Below, piece after piece: positions 25,946 to 33,911 of a stretch of DNA of 64,000 nucleotides. A model generated the notes under the pieces. The model saw nothing but the letters and a program-made list of their open reading frames with translations. It ran no database searches and was not told the origin of the DNA. The position numbers and the translations under genes are program-made. The DNA comes from Curtobacterium sp. 9128 (GTDB lineage Bacteria; Actinomycetota; Actinomycetes; Actinomycetales; Microbacteriaceae), in the NCBI RefSeq assembly GCF_007673775.1, contig NZ_VEAF01000005.1, positions 266,878 to 330,877 of the forward strand, in the 5' to 3' direction. Positions within the stretch are counted from its first letter, which is position 1. The number at the start of each line of letters is the position of its first letter.

Positions 25946-27187
25946 ATGACCACACGAGGACGCACACCGGGCCAACCGGCACTGCTCCGCGTCCTGAACG
26001 ACCGCGCGGCGCTCGGACTCCTCCTCGACGAGGGCCCGATGACCCGGAACGAGATCGCGCAGCGCACCGGCCTCAGCAAGCCGACCGCCGCCGAGATCAT
26101 CCGCCGGCTCGAGGCCGCCGGGCTCCTGCGGGACGCGGGCACCGAGTCCCAGGCCGGCCGCCGGGGCCCGAGCGCCGCGGTGTACGAGGCGATCACCGAC
26201 CGCGACCTCGCCGTCGCCGTGGACGTGCAGCTCGTCGACGTCCGCTCCACGGTGGTCGACGCCACCGGCCGGTCCTACGCCGTGGCGGAGCACCGCATGG
26301 ACGAGGACGAGATGCGCGCCCCCGGCGAGGAGATCGTCGCCGCCGCCGTCGGTCGTGCCGCGGCAGCCGCCGGGGTCGACCCCGACCTCGTGACCGCCGT
26401 CGCCGTCGGCGTGCAGGCCAGCGTCGACCACGCCACCGACACCCTCATCTTCACCGACGGGCTCCCCGGCTGGCCGCGCGAGCGGGTCGCCGCCACGCTG
26501 TCCGCGGCGCTCGGCGTGCAGGTCGTCGTCGAGAACGACGCGAACCTCGCCGCGATCGCCGAGCGCAACATGGGAGCAGGACGGGCCCCGGTGAGCTTCG
26601 CGCTGCTGTGGATGGCGGAGGGCCTCGGCATGGCGCTCGACCTCGACGGTCGACTGCACGCGGGCGCCTCCGGAGCGGCCGGCGAGATCGGCTACCTGAG
26701 CGTGCCCGCCGACGCGCTCCCCCTCGACCCGACGGCGACGATCGTCGCGGACCTCATCTCCGAGTCCGCGATCACCGCGCTCGCCGCCGAACACGGGATC
26801 ACGGCATCGGACGGCAGCGCTGCCGACTGGCGCCAGGTGCTCCCGCAGCTGCCCGGCCTCCCGGCGCAGCACCCCTTCACGACCGCCCTCGGCGAGCGCG
26901 TCGGGCACAACGTGCTGCCCGTCCTCGCCGTCGCCGATCCCGAGACGGTCGTGCTGCACGGCCCGACCGGCATCGCGGGCGGTCCCGCCCTGGCCGCCGC
27001 CGTGACCGCCTGGCTCCGGACCCGCTCGCGCTGGTCCACCGCCGTGGTGGCCCCCGGTGTCCCCGACACCCCCGTCCTGCACGGCGCACGACACGTCCTC
27101 ATCGACGTCGTGCGCACCGCGCTCGCGGGACGACTCGACCGCATCAGCGACGACGCGACCGAGCCCGATCCCGCGCAGCGCGCCTGA
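25946..27187 (+). CDS. ROK-family transcriptional regulator
   Basis: A 413-residue protein with an N-terminal winged helix-turn-helix (LLLDEGPMTRNEIAQRTGLSKPTAAEIIRRL in pieces, about 26-56) and a C-terminal ROK sugar-binding domain (VVVENDANLAAIAE, about 193-206). The zinc-binding CGCGxxGC motif of ROK kinases is absent, consistent with a regulator rather than a kinase. ATG 25946 follows a -10 box at seven bases; an ATG at 25925 lies inside the operator. It precedes the sugar transporter genes on the same strand and should repress them until the sugar or its phosphate binds. Confidence 0.92.
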   Translation: MTTRGRTPGQPALLRVLNDRAALGLLLDEGPMTRNEIAQRTGLSKPTAAEIIRRLEAAGLLRDAGTESQAGRRGPSAAVYEAITDRDLAVAVDVQLVDVRSTVVDATGRSYAVAEHRMDEDEMRAPGEEIVAAAVGRAAAAAGVDPDLVTAVAVGVQASVDHATDTLIFTDGLPGWPRERVAATLSAALGVQVVVENDANLAAIAERNMGAGRAPVSFALLWMAEGLGMALDLDGRLHAGASGAAGEIGYLSVPADALPLDPTATIVADLISESAITALAAEHGITASDGSAADWRQVLPQLPGLPAQHPFTTALGERVGHNVLPVLAVADPETVVLHGPTGIAGGPALAAAVTAWLRTRSRWSTAVVAPGVPDTPVLHGARHVLIDVVRTALAGRLDRISDDATEPDPAQRA

Positions 27188-27319
27188 GCCAGCACCACCG
27201 CCAGCTCCACCCACCCGCACCACTCGAGGCACCTCCACCCCAGCCCTGTCCGAGGGCTCCTCGGCGCGCCCGGAACCGGAACCGGCGCCGTCGAGGCGAG
27301 ACCAGGAAGCGAGCACCGC

Positions 27320-28687
27320 ATGACCCCGCACCCCGAGCACCGCATGACCCCGCACCGCCGGCACCACGTCCGGCGCATCATCACCGCGACGGCGATCGCC
27401 GTCACCGGCGCCGTCGTCATCGCCGGCTGCAGCTCCGGCAGCAGCGCGGCCTCGGTCGACAAGACCGCCCCGAAGGAGCTCAAGGGCACCGTCTCCCTGT
27501 GGCACTTCTTCACCGGACGCGAGGCCGGTGTCGTCAAGAGCGCGGTGGCCGGCTTCGAGAAGGCCAACCCCGGCGTCACGGTCGACATCCACGCCGGGCA
27601 GGACGACGAGAAGCTGCAGAAGGCGATCTCGTCGGGCCAGAGCATCGACGTCGGACTGTCCTACTCGACCGCCATCGTCGGGAGCTTCTGTTCCTCCGGC
27701 GCCTTCCGCGACCTGTCGCCGTACATCAAGCGGGACAAGGTCGACCTGTCCGACATCCCGAAGGCCGTGCGGTCGTACACCGAGTACAAGGGCACCCGGT
27801 GCACGCTCCCGGCGCTCGCCGACGTCAGCGCCTTGATGTACAGCAAGCCGGCGATGGCCGCGGCGGGGATCACCGAGCCGCCGAAGACGCTCGACGAGCT
27901 CAAGTCCGACGCGCTGAAGATGACGACCTACAACGCGGACGGCTCCATCAAGCAGCTCGGCTTCAACCCGCTCATCGACTTCTACGAGAACTCCCCCGAG
28001 CACTGGGCGCCGATGATCGACGGCTCGTGGCTGGACAGCAAGGGCAACAGCGAGATCGGCACGTCGGCGAACTGGAAGAAGCTCATCCAGTGGCAGAAGG
28101 ACTTCGTCGACGCGATCGGTTACGACAAGCTCAAGGCGTTCACGTCCGGGCTCGGCCAGGAGTTCGCCGCGGACAACGCGTTCCAGACCGGGCAGGTCGC
28201 GATGCAGATCGACGGTGAGTACCGCACCGCGTTCATCAAGGACCAGAAGCCGGACCTGGACTACGGCACCGCGCCCACGCCGGTCATGGCCGGGGTCGGC
28301 CACTACGGCTCGACCTACATCGCGGGCAACGTCGCCGGGATCGCGAAGGGGTCGAAGAACCCCGAGCTGGCATGGGCACTGCTGAAGTACCTGTCGACGA
28401 ACACCGACGCGCAGGTCACGATGGGCAACGGCCTGAAGAACATCCCGACGCTCACCTCGGCGCTGCAGTCCCCCGACCTCGAGGTCGACGCGAACTACAA
28501 GACCTTCGTCGACGTGGCCGGCAACGCGGACACGATGACGTCCCCCGGGACCGCTGACGGCGCCGCGTACATCGGCACCTTCACGAAGTTCTGGCAGGCG
28601 TACCAGGAGAACGGCGGCGACCTCGACGCCAAGCTCAAGAAGCTCGACTCCGACATCGACAACGCCAACCAGCTGGCAGGTCCGTGA
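27320..28687 (+). CDS. sugar ABC transporter solute-binding lipoprotein
   Basis: A 455-residue family-1 binding protein with a lipobox VVIAGC (Cys37 counted from ATG 27320). The mature fold begins LKGTVSLWHFFTGREAGVV and includes the sugar-binder segments FQTGQVAMQIDGEYR and SKNPELAWALLKYLS. A 22-base duplication (27311-27332 and 27335-27356) places two ATG codons, at 27320 and 27344, in identical contexts; AGGAAG at 27303 fits the first better. It feeds the two permeases that follow. The ligand is probably a beta-linked disaccharide, judged from the GH4 gene in the operon. Confidence 0.92.
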   Translation: MTPHPEHRMTPHRRHHVRRIITATAIAVTGAVVIAGCSSGSSAASVDKTAPKELKGTVSLWHFFTGREAGVVKSAVAGFEKANPGVTVDIHAGQDDEKLQKAISSGQSIDVGLSYSTAIVGSFCSSGAFRDLSPYIKRDKVDLSDIPKAVRSYTEYKGTRCTLPALADVSALMYSKPAMAAAGITEPPKTLDELKSDALKMTTYNADGSIKQLGFNPLIDFYENSPEHWAPMIDGSWLDSKGNSEIGTSANWKKLIQWQKDFVDAIGYDKLKAFTSGLGQEFAADNAFQTGQVAMQIDGEYRTAFIKDQKPDLDYGTAPTPVMAGVGHYGSTYIAGNVAGIAKGSKNPELAWALLKYLSTNTDAQVTMGNGLKNIPTLTSALQSPDLEVDANYKTFVDVAGNADTMTSPGTADGAAYIGTFTKFWQAYQENGGDLDAKLKKLDSDIDNANQLAGP

Positions 28688-29727
28688 TGAGCGTCACGAC
28701 CAAGACCGCCGGACGGGAGGCTCGGCCCGGCCGCGCCTCCAGGCCCACGGGCCCGACGGGGTCGGGTCCACTGCCCCCCGCCGCTCGGCGCCGCCGACGC
28801 CGCTCCGCCGAGTCCCGGCGGCGCCTGGTCGCCCTGACGATGCTCGCACCGGCACTGGTGGGCCTGGTGGTCTTCTTCGCCTACCCGCTCGTCGCGAGCA
28901 TCTTCTACTCGTTCACGCGCTACAACCAGCTGCAGGAACCGCAGTTCGTCGGCCTGCTGAACTACCGGTTCCTGTTCACGCAGGACCCGCAGATCTGGCC
29001 GGCCGTCGTCAACACCGCGTGGTTCGTCGTCATCCTCGTGCCGGTCCGGATCGTCTGCGGGCTGCTCGTCGCAGGGCTGCTGTCGCGGGCCCGCACCGCG
29101 ACCGGGTTCTGGCGGACGCTGTTCTACCTGCCCGCCCTGGTCCCGCCGGTCGCGAGCGTCGTGGCCTTCGTGTTCCTGTTCAATCCGGGGACCGGTCCCG
29201 TCAACCAGATCCTCAGGGTGTTCGGGATCGACGGACCGCTGTGGTTCAACGACCCCGCGTGGTCGAAGCCGTCGCTCGTGATCATGGGCGTCTGGGTGAT
29301 GGGCGACATCATGATCATCTTCCTGGCGTCGCTGCTCGACGTGCCGCGTGACCTCTACGAGGCGGCGTCGCTCGACGGGGCGAACGGCGTCCAGCAGGTG
29401 CGGCACATCACCCTGCCGACGATCGCCCCCGTCATCGGGTTCGCGGCCGTCACGGGGGTGATCGCGGCCCTGCAGTACTTCACCGAGGCGGCCGTCGCCT
29501 CGGGGGTCGCGTCCGGCAAGGCGACGATCGGCGGTGGGACGGCAGCACAGCTCGGGTACCCGGGCACCTCGCTGCTGACCTACACCGAGCTGCTCTACCA
29601 GCACGGATTCGCCAACTTCCAGTTCGGGTACGCGTCCGCGATGGCCGTGGTGCTGTTCGTCGTCACCGCGATCGTGCTCGTGTTCACCATGCGCCGGATC
29701 AGCGTGTTCCGGCCGGAGGAGTCCTGA
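28687..29727 (+). CDS. sugar ABC transporter permease (MalF type)
   Basis: A 346-residue permease with six hydrophobic segments and an EAA loop (LYEAASLDGANGVQQVRHITLP). The start ATG 28687 shares one base with the lipoprotein's stop (TGATG); GTG 28684 is also possible. The first ~45 residues are Arg/Pro/Gly-rich and include a GGACGGGAGGCTCGG repeat copy (28711-28725) read as coding sequence. It forms a heterodimer with the downstream permease. No ATPase gene is in the operon, so a shared MsiK-type ATPase encoded elsewhere must drive it. Confidence 0.93.
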   Translation: MSVTTKTAGREARPGRASRPTGPTGSGPLPPAARRRRRRSAESRRRLVALTMLAPALVGLVVFFAYPLVASIFYSFTRYNQLQEPQFVGLLNYRFLFTQDPQIWPAVVNTAWFVVILVPVRIVCGLLVAGLLSRARTATGFWRTLFYLPALVPPVASVVAFVFLFNPGTGPVNQILRVFGIDGPLWFNDPAWSKPSLVIMGVWVMGDIMIIFLASLLDVPRDLYEAASLDGANGVQQVRHITLPTIAPVIGFAAVTGVIAALQYFTEAAVASGVASGKATIGGGTAAQLGYPGTSLLTYTELLYQHGFANFQFGYASAMAVVLFVVTAIVLVFTMRRISVFRPEES

Positions 29728-30617
29728 TGACCGCCGTCTCCCAGTCGCCCCTCGCCCGTGCTCCCCGCGGCGCGGCACCCAGGACGGGCGAGCCCCGCAG
29801 GGGCCTGCTGCTCTGGATCGCCGAGCACGCCGCACTCGTGGCGCTCGGGGTCCTGACCATCGCACCGATCGTGTTCGTCGTCCTGACCTCGCTCATGTCG
29901 AGCAACCAGGCGCTGACGGCGTCGATCATCCCGGCGCCGTTCGACTTCTCGAACTACGCCCGGGTGTTCGACGAGCTGCCGCTGGCGCAGTGGTTCGGCA
30001 ACTCGGCGATGTACGCCGTGCTGGCGACCGCGTTCATGCTCGTCAGCTCGGTGCCGGCCGCCTACGCCCTGGCGCAGATCCGGTTCAAGGGCGCGAACCT
30101 CGTCTTCACGGTGATCATCGTCGCGATGCTCCTGCCCCCGCAGGTCACCGCGGTGCCGGTCTACGTGATGTGGTCGCACCTGCACCTGACCGGCACGCTG
30201 TGGCCGCTGATCCTGCCGAACCTGCTCGGGGACGCGTTCAGCATCTTCCTGCTCCGGCAGTTCTTCATGACGATCCCGAAGGAGTACGGCGACGCCGCCC
30301 GGATGGACGGCTGCAGCGAGTGGGGCGTCCTGATGCGGGTCGTCGTGCCGATGGCCCGCCCGGGCATCGCCTCCGCGGCGATCTTCATGTTCTTCCACTC
30401 GTGGAACGACTACTACGGCCCGCTCCTCTACGCGTCCGAGAACCAGGCCGCCTGGCCGGTCGCGTACGGCCTCGCGACGTTCCGCGGCCAACACGGCACC
30501 GACTGGTCGATGACGATGGCGATGACCGTCGTCGTCATGGTCCCGGTCGTCGTCATCTTCTTCTTCGCACAGAAGGCATTCGTCGAGGGCATCGCGCTCA
30601 CCGGCGTGAAGGGATAG
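29727..30617 (+). CDS. sugar ABC transporter permease (MalG type)
   Basis: A 296-residue permease with six hydrophobic segments. The EAA loop reads KEYGDAARMDGCSEWGVLMR, followed by VVVPMARPGIASAAIFMF. ATG 29727 overlaps the previous stop by one base (TGATG). It is the second half of the CUT1-type sugar importer and sits eight bases before the GH4 glycosidase gene. Confidence 0.93.
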   Translation: MTAVSQSPLARAPRGAAPRTGEPRRGLLLWIAEHAALVALGVLTIAPIVFVVLTSLMSSNQALTASIIPAPFDFSNYARVFDELPLAQWFGNSAMYAVLATAFMLVSSVPAAYALAQIRFKGANLVFTVIIVAMLLPPQVTAVPVYVMWSHLHLTGTLWPLILPNLLGDAFSIFLLRQFFMTIPKEYGDAARMDGCSEWGVLMRVVVPMARPGIASAAIFMFFHSWNDYYGPLLYASENQAAWPVAYGLATFRGQHGTDWSMTMAMTVVVMVPVVVIFFFAQKAFVEGIALTGVKG

Positions 30618-30624
30618 CACCACA

Positions 30625-31929
30625 GTGAAACTCACAGTCATCGGCGGCGGTTCCACCTACACCCCCGAACTCGTGGACGGGTTCGCCCGCCTCCGCGATC
30701 AGCTCCCCATCGACGAGCTCTGGCTCGTCGACCCCGACCCGGTCCGCCGGGAACTCGTCGGCGGTGTCGCGACGCGGATGTTCGCCCACGCCGGCCACCC
30801 CGGCACCGTGCACGTGACCGACGACGTCGTCGCCGGGGTCACCGACGCCGACGCGGTCATGCTCCAGCTCCGCATCGGCGGTCAGGCCGCACGGCAGCAG
30901 GACGAGACCTGGCCGCACGAGGCCTGCTGCATCGGTCAGGAGACCACCGGACCCGGCGGGTTCGCCAAGGCGCTCCGCACCGTGCCCGTCGTCCTCGAGT
31001 ACGCCGAACTCGTCCGGAAGCACGCCAAGCCGGACGCCTGGATCGTCGACTTCACGAACCCGGTCGGAATCGTCACCCGGGCACTGCTCGAGGCCGGCCA
31101 CCGCGCCGTCGGCCTGTGCAACGTGGCGATCGGCTTCCAGCGGCGCTTCGCGAAGGAGTACGGCGTCGACCCGTCGGCCGTCCGCCTGGACCACGTCGGC
31201 CTCAACCACCTGACGTGGGAGCGGGGGGTGCACGTCACCGACGCATCCGGCGAGCGGGACGTGCTCGACGAGCTCCTCACCCCCGAGACCGGAGCCCTCG
31301 ACCGGATGGCCGAGAGCGTGCACATGGCGCCGGACCTCATCCGCCTGCAGCACGCCGTCCCGTCCTACTACCTGCGGTACTTCTACGCGCACGACGTCGT
31401 CCTCGAGGAACAGCTCCACGAACCGACGCGCGCGGAGGCCGTCATGGCGACCGAACGGGCACTGCTGGCGAAGTACGCGGACCCGTCCGTCGTCACGAAG
31501 CCGGTCGAGCTCGAGCAGCGCGGCGGCGCGTACTACTCCGAGGCGGCGATCGACGTGCTGTCCTCGATCCTCGGCGACCGCGGCGACGTGCAGGTGCTCA
31601 ACGTCCGCAACGACGGCACCTTCCCGTTCCTGCCCGACGACCACGTGATCGAGGTCCCGGCGCGCGTGACCCGGCAGGCGATCACCCCGCTGCCGGTCGC
31701 GCCGCTCGACCCCGACATGGCCGGCCTGGTGGCGCACGTCGCCGGCTACGAGCGGCTCGCGCTCGACGCCGCCGTGCGCGGCGGCCGCGACCGGGTGCTC
31801 CGCGCGATGTGGGCGCACCCCCTCGTCGGGCAGCTCGACCGGGCGGAGCGGCTCACGGACCTGCTGCTCGCCGCGAACGCCGACCTGATCCCGTGGACAC
31901 GATCGGAGCAGGTGTCGTGGGCGGGATGA
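30625..31929 (+). CDS. GH4 family glycosidase (6-phospho-beta-glucosidase type)
   Basis: A 434-residue NAD- and divalent-metal-dependent glycosidase of family GH4, which cleaves phosphorylated disaccharides by an oxidation-elimination route. The NAD-binding N-terminus reads LTVIGGGSTYTPELVDGF, FTNPVGIVTRAL is the characteristic middle motif, and the metal ligands are Cys in GLCNVAIG (~165) and His in GLNHLTW (~193). The beta-glucosidase-type CNVP motif here reads CNVA. GTG 30625 starts eight bases after the permease stop. Since the importer is ABC, not PTS, the substrate must be phosphorylated after uptake; the next gene encodes a kinase. Confidence 0.92.
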   Translation: MKLTVIGGGSTYTPELVDGFARLRDQLPIDELWLVDPDPVRRELVGGVATRMFAHAGHPGTVHVTDDVVAGVTDADAVMLQLRIGGQAARQQDETWPHEACCIGQETTGPGGFAKALRTVPVVLEYAELVRKHAKPDAWIVDFTNPVGIVTRALLEAGHRAVGLCNVAIGFQRRFAKEYGVDPSAVRLDHVGLNHLTWERGVHVTDASGERDVLDELLTPETGALDRMAESVHMAPDLIRLQHAVPSYYLRYFYAHDVVLEEQLHEPTRAEAVMATERALLAKYADPSVVTKPVELEQRGGAYYSEAAIDVLSSILGDRGDVQVLNVRNDGTFPFLPDDHVIEVPARVTRQAITPLPVAPLDPDMAGLVAHVAGYERLALDAAVRGGRDRVLRAMWAHPLVGQLDRAERLTDLLLAANADLIPWTRSEQVSWAG

Positions 31930-33020
31930 GCCGAGCCGGCGGGGCGGGGACGGCCCGGGCCTCCCGTCCGGCAGCCCCGTCGACGACGCTGCCGACCGGA
32001 GCCACCGGCGACGTCGTGCTCGCGGTGGACGGCGGCGGCAGCAAGACCGACGTGGTGGCGATCGGCCTGGACGGCACCCTCGTCGCCCACGCCCGCGGTC
32101 CGGGCTCGAACCCGCAGGTGCGCGGATGGGCACTCGCCGGCCCGATCCTCGACGACGTCCGAGCCCGGGTCCTGCGGGAGCTCGGCGACCGGCGGATCCT
32201 GACCACGCACGTGTACCTCGCGGGGCTCGACCTGCCGGACGAACTCGTCGCGGCCGGGGCCGCACTCGCCCACTGGGACGAGGACGGCGGCGCGCCGGAC
32301 GTCCTCGACAACGACCTGTTCGCCCTGCTGCGCGCCGGGACGCTGTCGCCGGACGCCGCGGCCGTGGTGTGCGGGACCGGCATCAACGCCCTCGCGGTGC
32401 GCGCCGACGGGGAGACGTCCCGGTTCCCGGCGATCGGCGACGTCTCCGGGGACTGGGGCGGCGGTGCGTACCTCGGCAACCGGGCACTCTGGCACGCGGC
32501 TCGGGCGGACGACGGCCGCGGTCCGTCGACGGGCCTCGTCCGGGCTGTGCCGGCGGCGCTCGGGCTGGACTCCGTGCGCGAGGTCATCGAGGCGATCCAC
32601 TTCGGACGGCTCGACGAGCGCGTGTTCAACCGGCTCTGCCCCGTGCTGTTCGACGTCGCGGCGACCGGTGACGAGGTCGCCCTCGGGGTCGTGGCGCGGC
32701 AGGCGGAGGAGATCGTGCTCCTGGCGTCGGTCGCACTCGGGCGCCTGGGCCTCGGCGGGTCGGCGACGTCGCCGGTGCCCGTCGTGCTCGGCGGCGGCGT
32801 GCTCGCGGCACGGCATCCGCTGCTCGTCGACGCGGTCGTCGCCGGGCTTGCCGCGCGTGTCCCGGGAGCCGTACCGACGTGGGTCACCGCTCCCCCGGTC
32901 CTGGGTGCGGGGTTCGCGGCGCTCGAGGCGGTCGGCGCCGGTCCGGAGGCGCTCGAGGAGTACCGCGCAGCCGTGCTGTCCCGCTCCTTCGCGAGCACGG
33001 CGGCGCTCCCGCTCGCCTAG
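31926..33020 (+). CDS. BadF/NagK-type sugar kinase
   Basis: A 364-residue ASKHA-fold kinase related to N-acetylglucosamine kinase and beta-glucoside kinase. The phosphate-1 motif is VDGGGSKTDVVAIG (about 36-49), the phosphate-2-like motif is AVVCGTGINALAV, and DWGGGAYLGNRAL follows. It overlaps the GH4 stop (ATGA, 31926-31929). Its likely job is ATP-dependent 6-phosphorylation of the imported disaccharide, giving the GH4 enzyme its substrate, or of the released monosaccharide. The first ~25 residues hold a CCCGGGCCTCCCGTCCGG repeat copy and are probably disordered. Confidence 0.88.
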   Translation: MSRAGGAGTARASRPAAPSTTLPTGATGDVVLAVDGGGSKTDVVAIGLDGTLVAHARGPGSNPQVRGWALAGPILDDVRARVLRELGDRRILTTHVYLAGLDLPDELVAAGAALAHWDEDGGAPDVLDNDLFALLRAGTLSPDAAAVVCGTGINALAVRADGETSRFPAIGDVSGDWGGGAYLGNRALWHAARADDGRGPSTGLVRAVPAALGLDSVREVIEAIHFGRLDERVFNRLCPVLFDVAATGDEVALGVVARQAEEIVLLASVALGRLGLGGSATSPVPVVLGGGVLAARHPLLVDAVVAGLAARVPGAVPTWVTAPPVLGAGFAALEAVGAGPEALEEYRAAVLSRSFASTAALPLA

Positions 33021-33123
33021 GGCGTGCCGGGTGCGGTCCGGCACTCGTCTGCGCCACGGCCCGCGCTCGGCTTCGCCACGTCGCTCGCGGCTCCGCACGT
33101 CCCGCGGCTTCGCCCGTCCCGCG

Positions 33124-33168
33124 CTGAGCGACACTGCACGGGCTCGACGGCGCTGCGGTGTCGCTCAG
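33124..33168. terminator. terminator hairpin (CTGAGCGAC family, second copy)
   Basis: Eleven-base arms CTGAGCGACAC (33124-33134) and GTGTCGCTCAG (33158-33168) enclose 23 bases that include ACGGGCTCG, as in the copy at 25813. It lies between the convergent kinase and methyltransferase genes and can end both operons. Confidence 0.65.
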
Positions 33169-33191
33169 TGCGAAACGGCGGAGCGCCCGGC

Positions 33192-33911
33192 TCAGGCGTC
33201 GCGGATCGCGAGCACCCGGTGCGGGGCCACCGCCTCGGCCCGCCAGCCTCCGGGCAGCGTGGCGTGCAGTTCCGGCAGCGTGAAGCTCCGACGGATCGAG
33301 CGCAGCCCGTCCACACGCACGAAGGTCCCCGCGGCGACGAGCGGCGACGCCAGCGCGTAGGCCCGGTACGCCGACACCGACCGCCGGATGTCCGAGTGCA
33401 GGCTCCGCCCGGACGCGAGCTGCTCGGAGTCGCCGAGGAACGCCGTCCGTGCCGCGTCGTCGAGGTGGTGCAGCACGTGGTTCGACACCACCACGTCGAA
33501 CCGCTCCCCGGCCGCCACGAGGTCACCGCTCGACTGCTGCCGGAACGAGACCCCGCGCGGCGTCGAGCGCGCGGCCGCCTCGATCGCCCGGTGGTCGGGA
33601 TCGACGCCGACGACCTCGAGGTCGAACCCGTCGCTGGCCGCCCACCGGACGAGCGCCCGTGCGAGGTCGCCCCCGCCACAGCCCAGGTCGAGGATGCGTC
33701 CTCGTCCCTGCGCCGGCAGCGCCGGCACGACGTGGGTCCGCCAGACGGAGCGCCATCCGCTGACGAGGGCGTTGACCACGGCGAACCGCCGGAAGGTGCG
33801 TTCCAGGGCGCGCGGGTCGCAGTCCGGGTCGTCCATGAGCTCCCGGAGGGTCAGGTCGCGCGTCCGCAGGTCGACCGGGAGGCTCGGCTCGCCTCCGTCG
33901 GCTCGACTCAC
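33192..33911 (-). CDS. class I SAM-dependent methyltransferase paired with a type III PKS
   Basis: A 239-residue methyltransferase. Motif I is ILDLGCGGGDLARALV (about 80-95), the acidic SAM-ribose residue is in VVGVDPDHRAIE, and VVVSNHVLHHLDD is motif IV/post. GTG 33911 overlaps the polyketide synthase stop as GTGA, so both are made from one mRNA. In actinobacteria such pairs usually methylate an alkylpyrone, alkylresorcinol or quinone-like product of the synthase. I infer O- or C-methylation of that product; the sequence alone does not tell which. Confidence 0.85.
   Translation of the reverse strand: MSRADGGEPSLPVDLRTRDLTLRELMDDPDCDPRALERTFRRFAVVNALVSGWRSVWRTHVVPALPAQGRGRILDLGCGGGDLARALVRWAASDGFDLEVVGVDPDHRAIEAAARSTPRGVSFRQQSSGDLVAAGERFDVVVSNHVLHHLDDAARTAFLGDSEQLASGRSLHSDIRRSVSAYRAYALASPLVAAGTFVRVDGLRSIRRSFTLPELHATLPGGWRAEAVAPHRVLAIRDA

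Noticed and set aside
25946..27187. ROK protein as a sugar kinase
   Set aside because: It has an N-terminal helix-turn-helix and lacks the CGCGxxGC zinc motif; a separate kinase is present at the end of the operon.
25637..28303. 888-codon antisense frame over the ROK and lipoprotein genes
   Set aside because: Both sense genes are unmistakable, and the antisense product is low-complexity Gly/Arg/Asp.
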